64,000 bases of DNA from Pseudomonas brassicacearum subsp. neoaurantiaca (GCF_013608025.1 NZ_VDLV01000008.1:182110-246109); one strand, 5' to 3'; positions 18,636 to 28,210 are shown, counted from the stretch's first letter. Notes: a model not told the origin generated them from the sequence alone. A program made the numbers and translations.

Positions 18636-20015
18636 ATGAGCCAACCGAAACCGAATTTCTATAACCTGGCCTGGCGCTGGCATTTTTATGCCGGGCTGTT
18701 CGTCGCGCCGTTCATGGTGATGCTGGCCCTGACCGGCATCATTTACCTGTTCAAGCCGCAACTCGATCCATTGATGTACGGCGACTTACTGAACGTGCCG
18801 GCCAGTCATCACGCCCTGGCGGCGGACGACCTGCTCAAGCAGGTCCGCCAGGACTACCCTGAAGGCCAGGTCAAACAGTACCTGCCGCCGGTCAACGCCG
18901 AACGCAGCGCGCAATTCGTGGTGGTCGACAAGGGCCGGGAACTGAATGTGTTCATCGACCCGTACCACGGCGACATCCTTGGCGAGCAGGACGCGAAGAA
19001 CAATCTGCAAGCCATGGCCCGGGCGATCCACGGCGAGTTGCTGATCGGCACGGTGGGTGATCGATTGGTGGAAATGGCCGCCGGCTGGGGCGTGGTGCTG
19101 GTGGTTTCCGGCCTGTACCTGTGGTGGCCGCGCGGGCAATCATCGGCCGGCGTGCTGTGGCCGCGCTGGAGTGCGCGCGGTCGGCTGTTCTGGCGTGACC
19201 TGCACGTTGTCGTCGGTTTCTGGGGCGCGGCGTTCCTGTTGGTGATGCTGCTCAGCGGCATGACCTGGACCGGCTTCTGGGGCAAGCAATACGCCGACCT
19301 CTGGAACCGCTTCCCGGCGGCGATGTGGAGTGACGTGCCCAAGTCCGACGTCGAGGCCGGCAGCCTCAACAACGCCCACCGCCAGACCGTGCCGTGGGCC
19401 ATGGAAAATACGCCGATGCCGATGTCCGGCGACCATGCCGAACACATGGCCCACGGTGGCATGCACGAAGGCCCCGCGGCGCCGAACGTCAGCCTGCAAG
19501 CGGTGCAGGATATCGCCACCGAGCGCAAGGTCGAACCCGGCTACAGCATCACGCTGCCAACGACCGCTTCGGGCGTGTTCACGGTCGCCGTGTTCGCCGA
19601 CGACCCGCGCAACGACGCGACCCTGCACGTAGACCAATACACCGGCAAGGTCCTGGCCGATGTGCGCTGGGAGCATTACAGCGTCGTGGCCCGTGCCACC
19701 GAGACCGGCGTGATGTTGCACGAGGGCAAGATGTTCGGCCCGCTGAACCAGATCCTCGTACTGCTGGTTTGCCTGACGATCCTGCTCAGCGCGGTGAGTG
19801 GCCTGGTGATTTGGTGGAAACGCCGCCCCCAGGGCAAATTCGGCGTGCCGCCACTGCGGCATGACCTGCCGACTTGGAAGGGCGGCGTGTTCATCATGCT
19901 GGCGTTGGCGGTGGTGTTTCCGCTGGTGGGGGCGTCGCTGGTGGTGGTGTGGTTGCTGGACCGGCTGGTTACCCGCTTGAATCGCCAGTCTGAAGCCGTC
20001 TCATCTTCAAGCTGA
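18636..20015 (+). CDS. PepSY-associated membrane protein, probable metalloreductase
   Basis: The 459-residue protein has a first membrane helix (FYAGLFVAPFMVMLALTGIIYLF), PepSY-like periplasmic segments, and further helices near 140, 190, 365 and 425. The motif MARAIHGELLIGTVGDRLVEMAAGWGVVLVVSGLYLWWP is typical of the family that includes iron and copper reductases next to TonB receptors. A Met/His-rich loop (MPMSGDHAEHMAHGGMHEG) suggests copper binding. Probable role: reduction or transfer of the metal brought in by the OprC-like receptor. A REP pair separates it from that gene. Confidence 0.85.
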   Translation: MSQPKPNFYNLAWRWHFYAGLFVAPFMVMLALTGIIYLFKPQLDPLMYGDLLNVPASHHALAADDLLKQVRQDYPEGQVKQYLPPVNAERSAQFVVVDKGRELNVFIDPYHGDILGEQDAKNNLQAMARAIHGELLIGTVGDRLVEMAAGWGVVLVVSGLYLWWPRGQSSAGVLWPRWSARGRLFWRDLHVVVGFWGAAFLLVMLLSGMTWTGFWGKQYADLWNRFPAAMWSDVPKSDVEAGSLNNAHRQTVPWAMENTPMPMSGDHAEHMAHGGMHEGPAAPNVSLQAVQDIATERKVEPGYSITLPTTASGVFTVAVFADDPRNDATLHVDQYTGKVLADVRWEHYSVVARATETGVMLHEGKMFGPLNQILVLLVCLTILLSAVSGLVIWWKRRPQGKFGVPPLRHDLPTWKGGVFIMLALAVVFPLVGASLVVVWLLDRLVTRLNRQSEAVSSSS

Positions 20016-20089
20016 AGACAGCGCGTTAACGGAGGGCGGCGCGAAACCTCTACAATCGCGCCCGCCTTCCAAACGGTGAACACCATCCA

Positions 20090-20181
20090 TTGTGGGAGCG
20101 AGCTTGCTCGCGATTGCAGTCGGTCAGTCACATCTCTATCGACTGACACACCGCTATCGCGAGCAAGCTCGCTCCCACAAT
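20090..20181. repeat. REP pair
   Basis: Inverted pair of the GTGGGAGCGAGCTTGCTCGC family just before the ABC importer operon. The symmetry extends a few bases outward (CCATTGTGGG with CCCACAATGG). Confidence 0.9.
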
Positions 20182-20217
20182 GGACTGGGGTCCCGATCCG
20201 ATAACTTGAGTGAATGC

Positions 20218-21006
20218 ATGACGTCGCTAACCCTCTCCCACCTCGCCTGGACACCCCTGGGCCATGGCCATTGCCATCACCAGTTCCAACTGCGTGATGC
20301 TTCGTTGCAGGTCGCGGCCGGGGAGTTCGTCGGGTTGATCGGCCCCAACGGCAGCGGCAAGACCAGCCTGTTGCGCTGCGCCTATCGCTTCAGCCGGCCG
20401 GAACATGGCGAGGTCAGACTCGAACATCACGACCTTTGGAAACAATCTTCACGCTGGTGCGCCCAACGTATCGCCGTAGTGCTGCAAGAGTTTCCCGACG
20501 CCTTCGGCCTGACGGTGGAAGAAGTGGTCGCCATGGGCCGCACGCCTCACAAAGGTCTGTTCGATGGCGACAACGAAGAAGACCGGAGATTGGTGCTACA
20601 GGCATTGGCATCGGCAGGGCTCGAAGGCTTCGGCGATCATGCTTTCGCCACGCTCTCGGGCGGTGAGAAGCAACGGGTAATCCTCGCCCGCGCCCTGGCC
20701 CAGCAACCGCAATTGCTGATCCTCGACGAACCGACCAACCACCTCGACCCGCGCTATCAATTGCAACTGCTGCAACTGATCAAGGGCCTGGGCATCGGCA
20801 CCCTCGCCAGCCTCCACGACCTGAACCTGGCTGCCGCTTTCTGCGATCGCCTGTACGTGATCGAACACGGGCGCATCGTCGCCAGCGGCACGCCCAAGGA
20901 TGTCCTCACCGCCGAACTGTTGCGCGAAGTGTTCGGCGTCGAAGCCCTGGTGGACGAGCATCCGCTGTCCGGCTACCCACGAATCACCTGGATAACCCAA
21001 CCATGA
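20218..21006 (+). CDS. btuD: ABC transporter ATP-binding protein (B12/iron type)
   Basis: The 262-residue ATPase has Walker [10 protein letters not shown], the signature [15 protein letters not shown], Walker [13 protein letters not shown] and the switch His in [13 protein letters not shown]. It belongs to the FecE/BtuD family. The operon with a periplasmic protein and a FecCD permease, next to corrin synthesis genes, suggests cobalamin or a corrinoid as substrate. A siderophore is possible, so the symbol is provisional. The ATG at 20218 ends the REP-derived upstream stretch, and the stop overlaps the next gene. Confidence 0.82.
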   Translation: MTSLTLSHLAWTPLGHGHCHHQFQLRDASLQVAAGEFVGLIGPNGSGKTSLLRCAYRFSRPEHGEVRLEHHDLWKQSSRWCAQRIAVVLQEFPDAFGLTVEEVVAMGRTPHKGLFDGDNEEDRRLVLQALASAGLEGFGDHAFATLSGGEKQRVILARALAQQPQLLILDEPTNHLDPRYQLQLLQLIKGLGIGTLASLHDLNLAAAFCDRLYVIEHGRIVASGTPKDVLTAELLREVFGVEALVDEHPLSGYPRITWITQP

Positions 21007-21950
21007 CCTTGCGTTTCCTGTTGTTGCTGCCCCTGCTGCTGGGCAGCGCCCATGCCCTGGCCGAAGCCACCCGCTACCCGTTGACGGTCCAGAGCTGCAA
21101 CCGCCAGGTAGTGTTCAACGAGGCCCCTCGCCATGCCGTCAGCCACGACATCAACATGACGCAGATGATGCTCGCCCTGGGCCTCAAGCCGCGCATGGTC
21201 GGCTATAGCGGCATCAGCGGCTGGAAATCGGTAACGCCCGAGATGGCCAGGATTCTCGACGGCCTGCCGGAACTGGCCGCCAAATATCCCTCGGTGGAAA
21301 CCCTGCTCAATGCCGACGTCGATTTCTTCTTCGCCGGTTGGGACTACGGCATGCGGGTGGGCGGCGACCTGACGCCGCAGACCCTGCAACCGCTGGGCAT
21401 CAATGTCTATGAGTTGACCGAATCCTGCGCCTTCGTGATGAAGCGTCCGGCGGCCTCCCTGGAGGACACCTATAACGACCTGCGCAACCTCGGCAAAATC
21501 TTCGATGTGCAGGACCGCGCCAACGCGCTGATCGCGACGATGCAGGCCCAGGTTGCCGACGTGCGCAAGCACCTGCCCGCCCAGCAACCGCGGGTATTTT
21601 TGTATGACAGCGGCGAAGACCGCGCCATGACCTCCGGCCGCCTCGGCATGCCCCAGGCCCTGATCGACGCCGCCGGCGGACGCAACATTCTCGATGACGT
21701 GGAAACCAGTTGGACCCGGGTGAACTGGGAGAACGTGGTCGAGCGCAACCCCGAGGTCATCGTGATCGTCGACTACGGCGAAGTCAGTGCCGAGCAGAAG
21801 CAACAATTCCTGCTGGATAACCCGGCCCTGCAATCGGTGGATGCAATCAAGCATCGGCGCTTCATCGTGATCCCTTACGTGCAGGCCACCCCGGGCATCG
21901 ATAACGTACTGGCGGTGCAAGCCCTGGCGCGGGGCTTCCACAACCGATGA
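21003..21950 (+). CDS. btuF: Periplasmic substrate-binding protein (BtuF-like)
   Basis: The 315-residue protein has a signal peptide (FLLLLPLLLGSAHALA) and the two-lobed class III binding-protein pattern: AVSHDINMTQMMLALGLKPRMVGYS, VETLLNADVDFFFAGWDYG, and ERNPEVIVIVDYGE. It delivers substrate to the permease encoded next. It overlaps the genes on either side by 4 bases (ATGA). B12 is the likely ligand from context; a ferric chelate cannot be excluded. Confidence 0.82.
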   Translation: MTLRFLLLLPLLLGSAHALAEATRYPLTVQSCNRQVVFNEAPRHAVSHDINMTQMMLALGLKPRMVGYSGISGWKSVTPEMARILDGLPELAAKYPSVETLLNADVDFFFAGWDYGMRVGGDLTPQTLQPLGINVYELTESCAFVMKRPAASLEDTYNDLRNLGKIFDVQDRANALIATMQAQVADVRKHLPAQQPRVFLYDSGEDRAMTSGRLGMPQALIDAAGGRNILDDVETSWTRVNWENVVERNPEVIVIVDYGEVSAEQKQQFLLDNPALQSVDAIKHRRFIVIPYVQATPGIDNVLAVQALARGFHNR

Positions 21951-22957
21951 ACAGTCGTCGCTACGCCGCCCTGCTGACGGTCCTCGGCGCGCTCCTGCTG
22001 GTGTCGTGCGTGGTCTCCCTCGGCTTCGGCCCGGCGCGGGTGCCGGTGGCCGTGGTCTGGGACATCCTGCTGAGCAAGGCCTTTGGGGTCGGCGAAGTGC
22101 ATTGGACGCCTGGCCAGGAACACATCGTCTGGCTGATCCGTGTCCCGCGCCTGTTGCTCGGTGCCCTGGTCGGTGCAGGGCTGGCGTTGATCGGCGCGGT
22201 GCTGCAAGCGGTGACGCGCAACCCGCTGGCCGATCCACACCTGCTCGGCGTCACCTCCGGCGCGACACTGGGAGCGGTCATCGTGGTGTTGCACGTCGGT
22301 GAGGTCATCGGCCTGCTGACCCTGCCCCTCGCCGCCTTCATCGGCGCACTGCTGAGCATGTTGCTGGTGCTGGCCATCGCCGCCCGCCAGGGTCGTCTGG
22401 AAAGTGATCGGTTGTTGTTGTGCGGCGTGGCGGTGTCCTTCGTGATGATGGCGGCGGCCAACCTGTTGTTGTTCCTCGGTGATCATCGTGCCAGCTCGGC
22501 GGTGATGTTCTGGATGCTTGGCGGCCTGGGCCTGGCACGCTGGGAACTGCTGGCCGTACCGGCCGCCAGTGTGCTGCTGGGGTTGGTGTTGCTACTGGGC
22601 ATGGCCCGGCCGTTGAACGCGCTGATGGCCGGCGAGCAGACCGCCGTGACCTTGGGCCTGAACGCGGCGAAGGTGCGGCTATGGATCTTCCTGATTGCGT
22701 CGCTGATGACCGGCGTGCTGGTGTCCATAAGCGGCTCGATCGGTTTTGTCGGGCTGATGGTGCCGCACATTGCCCGGCGCCTGGTGGGCGCCGAGCATCG
22801 CCGGTTGCTGCCGGCCTGCGTGCTGCTCGGCAGCCTGTTCCTGGTGTGGGTGGACGTGGCGGCCCGTACGCTGATCGCGCCGGAGGACTTGCCGATTGGG
22901 GTTGCTACCGCAGCCATTGGCGGACTGTTTTTCATCGGTCTGATGCGCCGCCGCTGA
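21947..22957 (+). CDS. btuC: FecCD/BtuC-type ABC transporter permease
   Basis: The 336-residue membrane protein shows the FecCD pattern with about ten helices. Landmarks are VPRLLLGALVGAGLALIGAVLQAVTRNPLADPHLLGVTSGATLG, and near the end SISGSIGFVGLMVPHIARRLVGAEHRRLLP. It forms the channel of the importer with the preceding two proteins. It overlaps the binding-protein gene by 4 bases. The inference that B12 is the substrate rests on the neighbouring cob genes. Confidence 0.85.
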   Translation: MNSRRYAALLTVLGALLLVSCVVSLGFGPARVPVAVVWDILLSKAFGVGEVHWTPGQEHIVWLIRVPRLLLGALVGAGLALIGAVLQAVTRNPLADPHLLGVTSGATLGAVIVVLHVGEVIGLLTLPLAAFIGALLSMLLVLAIAARQGRLESDRLLLCGVAVSFVMMAAANLLLFLGDHRASSAVMFWMLGGLGLARWELLAVPAASVLLGLVLLLGMARPLNALMAGEQTAVTLGLNAAKVRLWIFLIASLMTGVLVSISGSIGFVGLMVPHIARRLVGAEHRRLLPACVLLGSLFLVWVDVAARTLIAPEDLPIGVATAAIGGLFFIGLMRRR

Positions 22958-22980
22958 TATTGATCAATTACCAGATTCCC

Positions 22981-23114
22981 CCTGTGGCGAGGGGATTTAT
23001 CCCCGCTGGACTGCGAAGCAGTCCTAAAACCTGACGCTGCAATTGCTTGAGAACTGCATGCTCCGCTCTTGGGGCCGCTGCGCAGCCCAACGGGGATAAA
23101 TCCCCTCGCCACAG
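22981..23114. repeat. REP-like inverted repeat, second family
   Basis: CCTGTGGCGAGGGGATTTAT at the left is mirrored by ATAAATCCCCTCGCCACAG at the right, with further pairing inside (CTGCGAAGCAG, GCTGCGCAGC). This second family is also found at 33624, 49763 and 60979. Confidence 0.88.
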
Positions 23115-23262
23115 TTAAATCTGACTCCGACGGATTATCTTCAGTCTCCCGCCCCAATGTGGCGCACCTCCTCGCACCAGTCTCCGCAACGCGGTCGCTC
23201 ATGGTGCATGCGCTCGCACAGAACCCGCGCCAACCCCGTATTCCAAAGCCTTTCCCCCGACC

Positions 23263-23278
23263 GGGCACACCCCTTGCA
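23263..23278 (+). promoter_or_regulatory. Sigma-54 promoter of the urt operon
   Basis: GGGCACACCCCTTGCA has GG at -24 and GC at -12 with exactly 10 bases between, matching TGGCAC-N5-TTGCA. It lies 63 bases before the urtA ATG. Urea uptake genes are commonly under nitrogen (NtrC/RpoN) control, so the match fits the function. Confidence 0.72.
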
Positions 23279-23340
23279 AAAGCCCCTTCAGCGTCTGCAT
23301 CTGCCATCCAGAAAAACATAAAGACCACGGAGATCGCACC

Positions 23341-24606
23341 ATGAAGCGTCGTAGCTTGATCAAGGCTTTTACACTTTCGGCAAGCATTGCCGCGATGGGC
23401 ATGACCTGGACCGTCCAGGCCGCCGAGACCATCAAGGTCGGCATTCTGCATTCGTTGTCCGGCACCATGGCGATCTCCGAGACGTCCCTCAAGGACATGG
23501 CGCTGATGACCATCGACGAGATCAACGCCAAGGGCGGTGTGAATGGCAAGAAGCTCGAAGCGGTGGTCGTTGACCCGGCGTCGAATTGGCCGCTGTTCGC
23601 CGAAAAGGGCCGCCAGTTGCTGACCCAGGACAAAGTCGCCGTGGTGTTTGGCTGCTGGACTTCGGTGTCGCGTAAATCCGTATTGCCGGTGTTCGAAGAG
23701 CTCAACGGCCTGCTGTTCTATCCAGTGCAGTACGAAGGTGAAGAGATGTCACCGAACGTCTTCTACACCGGCGCGGCGCCGAACCAACAGGCGATTCCGG
23801 CGGTGGAATACCTGATGAGCGAAGAAGGCGGCAGCGCCAAACGCTACTTCCTGCTGGGCACCGACTACGTCTACCCGCGCACCACCAACAAGATCCTGCG
23901 TTCGTTCCTGCACTCCAAAGGCGTGGCGGACAAGGACATCGAAGAGGTCTACACCCCGTTCGGCCACAGCGACTACCAGACCATCGTCGCCAACATCAAG
24001 AAATTCTCGGCCGGCGGCAAGACTGCGGTCATCTCCACGGTCAACGGCGACTCCAACGTGCCGTTCTACAAAGAGTTGGCGAACCAGGGCCTGAAGGCCA
24101 CCGACGTGCCGGTCGTGGCGTTCTCGGTGGGCGAAGAAGAACTGCGCGGCATCGATACCAAACCGCTGGTGGGCAACCTGGCGGCGTGGAACTACTTCGA
24201 GTCCGTGGATAACCCGGCGAACAAGAAATTCGTCGATTCCTGGAAAGCCTACGCCAAGGCCAAGAACCTGCCGGGCGCCGACAAAGCGGTAACCAACGAC
24301 CCAATGGAAGCCACCTACGTCGGTATCCACATGTGGGCCCAAGCGGTGGAAAAAGCCAAGTCCACCGACGTCGACAAAGTCCGCGAAGCCCTGGCCGGCC
24401 AGACCTTTGCCGCACCGTCGGGCTACACCCTGACCATGGACAAGACCAACCACCACCTGCACAAGCCGGTGATGATCGGCGAGATCCAGTCCGACGGTCA
24501 GTTCAACGTGGTCTGGCAGACCGAAGGGCCGATCCGCGCGCAACCGTGGAGCCCGTTCATCGCCGGCAACGACAAGAAGCCTGACTACGCGGTGAAGAGC
24601 AACTGA
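23341..24606 (+). CDS. urtA: Urea ABC transporter, substrate-binding protein
   Basis: The 421-residue protein starts MKRRSLIKAFTLSASIAAMG, a signal peptide with a twin-arginine-like motif, cleaved near VQA. IKVGILHSLSGTMAISE follows, then ASNWPLFAEKGRQLLTQDKVAVVFGCWTSVSRKSVLPV and NGLLFYPVQYEGEE, all typical of UrtA. It captures urea in the periplasm for UrtBC. Shine-Dalgarno CGGAG precedes the ATG. It is first in a five-gene operon, with a REP pair before urtB. Confidence 0.96.
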   Translation: MKRRSLIKAFTLSASIAAMGMTWTVQAAETIKVGILHSLSGTMAISETSLKDMALMTIDEINAKGGVNGKKLEAVVVDPASNWPLFAEKGRQLLTQDKVAVVFGCWTSVSRKSVLPVFEELNGLLFYPVQYEGEEMSPNVFYTGAAPNQQAIPAVEYLMSEEGGSAKRYFLLGTDYVYPRTTNKILRSFLHSKGVADKDIEEVYTPFGHSDYQTIVANIKKFSAGGKTAVISTVNGDSNVPFYKELANQGLKATDVPVVAFSVGEEELRGIDTKPLVGNLAAWNYFESVDNPANKKFVDSWKAYAKAKNLPGADKAVTNDPMEATYVGIHMWAQAVEKAKSTDVDKVREALAGQTFAAPSGYTLTMDKTNHHLHKPVMIGEIQSDGQFNVVWQTEGPIRAQPWSPFIAGNDKKPDYAVKSN

Positions 24607-24656
24607 GCCCATGGGTGTCGGGTTTGAGCATGACGCTCAGGTCCGACACAAATCCC

Positions 24657-24747
24657 TTGTGGGAGCGAGCTTGCTCGCGATAGCGGCGGATCAGCCAGAA
24701 GACATGTGACTGACACACCGCTATCGCGAGCAAGCTCGCTCCCACAA
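24657..24747. repeat. REP pair between urtA and urtB
   Basis: Inverted REP pair inside the operon, after the binding-protein gene. Such hairpins often protect the upstream mRNA and let the binding protein be made in excess. Confidence 0.9.
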
Positions 24748-24771
24748 AAAGCACTGCGCAAGGCCTAGCTT

Positions 24772-26274
24772 ATGCCCACCGCCCTTTACCGCCTCATCCT
24801 CGCCCTGGTGCTGCTGTTGCCACTGGGCGCCAACGCCGGCGACGCTGAAGACTTCGTCGCCGCCAACCCGACCCAGCAGGCCAAGCTCCTGGAAACCTGG
24901 GCCGCGCAGCCGGAGCCTGAGCGCGTCGAACTGATCAACGCCCTGCAACAAGGCCAGTTGACCGTCGATGGCCAGCCCAAGACCCTGCGCCTGAACAACC
25001 GCTTGCGCGGATTGATCGAAACCGCACTCGCCAGCCACCAGCTACTCGCCGTCGATGCCCGCGTACGCCTGGGCGCCGCGCAACAACTGCAAAAAAGCGC
25101 CCGCCCGGCGCAACTGGCGTTTCTCGATCGGCAACTGGCCGGCGAGCAGGACGAAGACGTCCACGCCGCCCTGAGCCTGGCTCTGGCAAACCTGCAACTA
25201 GTGGACAGCAACCCGAGCGTGCGCCTGGCCGCCGTGCGCCTGCTGGGGGAAACCGGCGACCCGCTGGCCCGCACTCGCCTCGAAAGCCTGCTCGAACCCG
25301 GCGTCGAAACCGATGCCGCCGTGCGCACCGCCGCTGAAACCAGCCTCGGCCAGGTCAAGCGCAAACTCCTCATCGGCGAATTACTGGGCCAGGCCTTCAG
25401 CGGCATGTCCCTGGGCTCGATCTTGCTGCTCGCCGCCCTCGGCCTGGCGATCACTTTCGGCTTGCTTGGGGTGATCAACATGGCCCACGGCGAGATGCTC
25501 ATGTTGGGCGCCTACTCCACTTACGTGGTGCAGATGCTGTTCCAGCGCTTCGCCCCGAACGCCATCGAGTTTTATCCTCTGATCGCCCTGCCGGTGGCAT
25601 TTTTTATCACTGCCGCCATCGGCATGGCCCTGGAGCGCACGGTGATCCGTCACCTCTATGGACGGCCGCTGGAAACCCTGCTCGCCACGTGGGGCATCAG
25701 CCTGATGCTGATTCAACTGGTGCGCCTGGTGTTCGGCGCGCAGAACGTCGAAGTCGCCAACCCGGCCTGGCTGTCGGGCGGGATCCAGGTGCTGCCGAAC
25801 CTGGTGCTGCCGTACAACCGCATCGTGATCATCGCCTTCGCCCTGTTCGTGGTGGTGCTGACCTGGCTGCTGCTGAACAAGACGCGCCTGGGCCTGAACG
25901 TCCGCGCGGTGACGCAAAACCGCAACATGGCCGCTTGCTGTGGCGTGCCCACCGGGCGCGTGGACATGCTCGCCTTCGGCCTCGGCTCGGGCATCGCCGG
26001 CCTCGGTGGCGTGGCCCTGAGCCAGATCGGCAACGTCGGCCCGGACCTCGGCCAGAGCTACATCATCGACTCGTTCCTGGTGGTGGTGCTCGGCGGCGTC
26101 GGCCAGTTGGCCGGTAGCGTGTTCGCCGCGTTCGGCCTGGGCATCGCCAACAAGATCCTCGAACCGCAGATCGGCGCCGTGCTCGGCAAGATCCTGATCC
26201 TCGCGCTGATCATTCTGTTCATCCAGAAGCGTCCGCAAGGCCTCTTCGCGCTCAAAGGACGGGTAATCGACTGA
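24772..26274 (+). CDS. urtB: Urea ABC transporter permease UrtB
   Basis: The 500-residue protein has a signal-like N-terminus, then about 190 residues of helical, periplasmic-type sequence (LGAAQQLQKSARPAQLAFLDRQLAG). The LivH-type permease core follows, from GMSLGSILLLAALGLAITFGLLGVINMAHGEMLMLGAYSTY to the C-terminus. The long N-terminal extension is normal for UrtB. Its TGA overlaps the urtC ATG. Confidence 0.95.
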   Translation: MPTALYRLILALVLLLPLGANAGDAEDFVAANPTQQAKLLETWAAQPEPERVELINALQQGQLTVDGQPKTLRLNNRLRGLIETALASHQLLAVDARVRLGAAQQLQKSARPAQLAFLDRQLAGEQDEDVHAALSLALANLQLVDSNPSVRLAAVRLLGETGDPLARTRLESLLEPGVETDAAVRTAAETSLGQVKRKLLIGELLGQAFSGMSLGSILLLAALGLAITFGLLGVINMAHGEMLMLGAYSTYVVQMLFQRFAPNAIEFYPLIALPVAFFITAAIGMALERTVIRHLYGRPLETLLATWGISLMLIQLVRLVFGAQNVEVANPAWLSGGIQVLPNLVLPYNRIVIIAFALFVVVLTWLLLNKTRLGLNVRAVTQNRNMAACCGVPTGRVDMLAFGLGSGIAGLGGVALSQIGNVGPDLGQSYIIDSFLVVVLGGVGQLAGSVFAAFGLGIANKILEPQIGAVLGKILILALIILFIQKRPQGLFALKGRVID

Positions 26275-27353
26275 TGAACCAGCCCCTGATGCTCACGGCC
26301 ACGCAAAAGGCCGGTCCCAAAGTCACCCTCGCCGTCGCCGCGGTGATTCTCGTCGTGCTGCTGAGCTTGCCGTTGCTGTCGTTGTTGGCAGCGGACAATC
26401 CCCTGCACGTTTCGGCCTACACCCTGACCCTGGTGGGCAAGATTCTCTGCTACGCCATCGTCGCCCTGGCACTGGACCTGGTCTGGGGCTACGCCGGCTT
26501 GCTCTCCTTGGGCCACGGTTTGTTCTTCGCCCTGGGCGGCTACGCCATGGGCATGTACCTGATGCGCCAGGCCGCCGGCGATGGCCTGCCGGCGTTCATG
26601 ACTTTCTTGTCGTGGACCGAGCTGCCCTGGTACTGGGCGGGCACCGACAGTTTCTTCTGGGCGATATGCCTGGTGGTGCTGGCGCCGGGTTTATTGGCGC
26701 TGGTGTTCGGTTTCTTCGCCTTCCGCTCGCGGATCAAGGGCGTGTATTTCTCGATCATGACCCAGGCCTTGACCTTCGCCGGAATGCTGCTGTTTTTCCG
26801 CAACGAGACCGGGTTTGGCGGCAATAACGGCTTCACCAATTTCCGTTCGATCCTCGGTTTTGGTATCACCGAGCCGGGCACTCGCGCGGTGCTGTTCCTG
26901 GCCACGGTGTTGTTGCTGGTAACGAGCCTGCTCATCGGCTGGCGCCTGGCCCGCAGCAAGTTCGGCCGGGTGCTGACCGCCCTGCGCGACGCGGAAAACC
27001 GGCTGATGTTCTGCGGTTACGATCCCCGTGGCTTCAAGCTGTTCGTCTGGGTGTTGAGCGCGGTGTTGTGCGGCCTGGCCGGGGCGTTGTACGTGCCGCA
27101 GGTGGGCATCATCAACCCCAGCGAAATGTCGCCGACCAACTCCATCGAGGCCGCTGTGTGGGTGGCCCTCGGCGGGCGCGGCACGCTGATCGGGCCGTTG
27201 CTCGGCGCCGGCGTGGTCAATGGCATGAAGAGTTGGTTCACCGTGGCGTTTCCTGAATATTGGCTGTTCTTCCTTGGGGCCTTGTTCATCGTCGTGACCC
27301 TGTACCTGCCCAAGGGCGTGATCGGGCTGCTGAAGAAAAGGGGCGAACAATGA
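26274..27353 (+). CDS. urtC: Urea ABC transporter permease UrtC
   Basis: The 359-residue LivM-type permease has DLVWGYAGLLSLGHGLFFALGGYAMGMYLMRQ, SRIKGVYFSIMTQALTFAGMLLFFRNETGFGGNNGFT and a late VWVALGGRGTLIGPLLGAG. With UrtB it forms the membrane channel. It overlaps its neighbours on both sides (ATGA type), so it is coupled to urtB and urtD. Confidence 0.95.
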   Translation: MNQPLMLTATQKAGPKVTLAVAAVILVVLLSLPLLSLLAADNPLHVSAYTLTLVGKILCYAIVALALDLVWGYAGLLSLGHGLFFALGGYAMGMYLMRQAAGDGLPAFMTFLSWTELPWYWAGTDSFFWAICLVVLAPGLLALVFGFFAFRSRIKGVYFSIMTQALTFAGMLLFFRNETGFGGNNGFTNFRSILGFGITEPGTRAVLFLATVLLLVTSLLIGWRLARSKFGRVLTALRDAENRLMFCGYDPRGFKLFVWVLSAVLCGLAGALYVPQVGIINPSEMSPTNSIEAAVWVALGGRGTLIGPLLGAGVVNGMKSWFTVAFPEYWLFFLGALFIVVTLYLPKGVIGLLKKRGEQ

Positions 27354-28210
27354 GAATCACACCTACGGCGGATTTCATGCTCGAACCCATCCTGGAGCCC
27401 AACAAAGATCAGGGCAGCAGCCGCGACGCCATCGGCCTCGGCCAGGCGGCCGGCGTGGGCCTGAACACCCGCCACGGCACCATCCTGACCCTGGAAGACA
27501 TCAGCGTCAGCTTCGACGGCTTCAAGGCCTTGAACGATCTGAACCTGTACATCGGCGTCGGTGAATTGCGCTGCATCATCGGCCCCAACGGCGCGGGCAA
27601 GACCACCTTGATGGACGTGATCACCGGCAAGACCCGTCCCAGCCACGGCAAGGCCTGGTTCGGCGAAACCCTCGACCTGACAACGATGAGCGAAGTGGAA
27701 ATCGCCCAGGCCGGCATCGGCCGCAAGTTCCAGAAACCGACGGTGTTCGAAGCCCTGAGCGTGTTCGAGAACCTGGAGCTGGCGCTCAAGACTGACAAAT
27801 CGGTGTGGGCCAGCCTGCGGGCAAGACTGACTGGCGAGCAGCACGACCGCATCAACGAAGTGCTCGAGACAATCCGCCTCACCACCTCGGTCAACCGCGC
27901 CGCCGGGCTGCTGTCCCACGGCCAGAAACAATTCCTGGAGATCGGCATGCTGCTGGTGCAGGACCCGCAATTGCTGTTGCTCGACGAACCGGTGGCGGGC
28001 ATGACCGACGCCGAGACCGAGTTCACCGCCGAGCTGTTCAAGTCCTTGGCGGGCAAGCATTCGCTGATGGTGGTGGAGCACGACATGGGCTTCGTCGGCG
28101 CGATCGCCGATCACGTCACCGTGCTGCATCAGGGCAGCGTGCTCGCCGAAGGGTCGTTGGAACAGGTGCAGGCGGATGAGCGGGTGATCGAGGTTTACCT
28201 CGGTCGCTGA
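27350..28210 (+). CDS. urtD: Urea ABC transporter ATP-binding protein UrtD
   Basis: The 286-residue ATPase has about 45 leading residues before ILTLEDISVSFDGFKALNDL. Walker A GPNGAGKTTLMDVITGKTRPS, the LivG-type GIGRKFQKPTVFEALSVFENLELAL block, and Walker B LLLLDEPVAGMTDAE follow. The ATG at 27350 overlaps the urtC stop and gives the family's usual length. A REP pair separates it from urtE. Confidence 0.95.
   Translation: MRITPTADFMLEPILEPNKDQGSSRDAIGLGQAAGVGLNTRHGTILTLEDISVSFDGFKALNDLNLYIGVGELRCIIGPNGAGKTTLMDVITGKTRPSHGKAWFGETLDLTTMSEVEIAQAGIGRKFQKPTVFEALSVFENLELALKTDKSVWASLRARLTGEQHDRINEVLETIRLTTSVNRAAGLLSHGQKQFLEIGMLLVQDPQLLLLDEPVAGMTDAETEFTAELFKSLAGKHSLMVVEHDMGFVGAIADHVTVLHQGSVLAEGSLEQVQADERVIEVYLGR

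Larger units (their letters stand above)
22958..23340. other. Intergenic region before the urea transport operon
   Basis: The left part (22981-23114) is a REP-like inverted pair of the second family. The right part carries the sigma-54 promoter of urtA at 23263-23278. Two half-sites of NtrC type lie upstream: GCACCA at 23174-23179 and TGGTGCA at 23202-23208. They face each other but are farther apart than in a standard NtrC site. No gene is seen. Confidence 0.6.

Noticed and set aside
16293..18761. Minus-strand open frame of over 800 codons opposite the OprC-like gene
   Set aside because: It lies antisense to a well-supported receptor, has no recognisable domain and runs through REP sequence; high third-position GC creates such frames.
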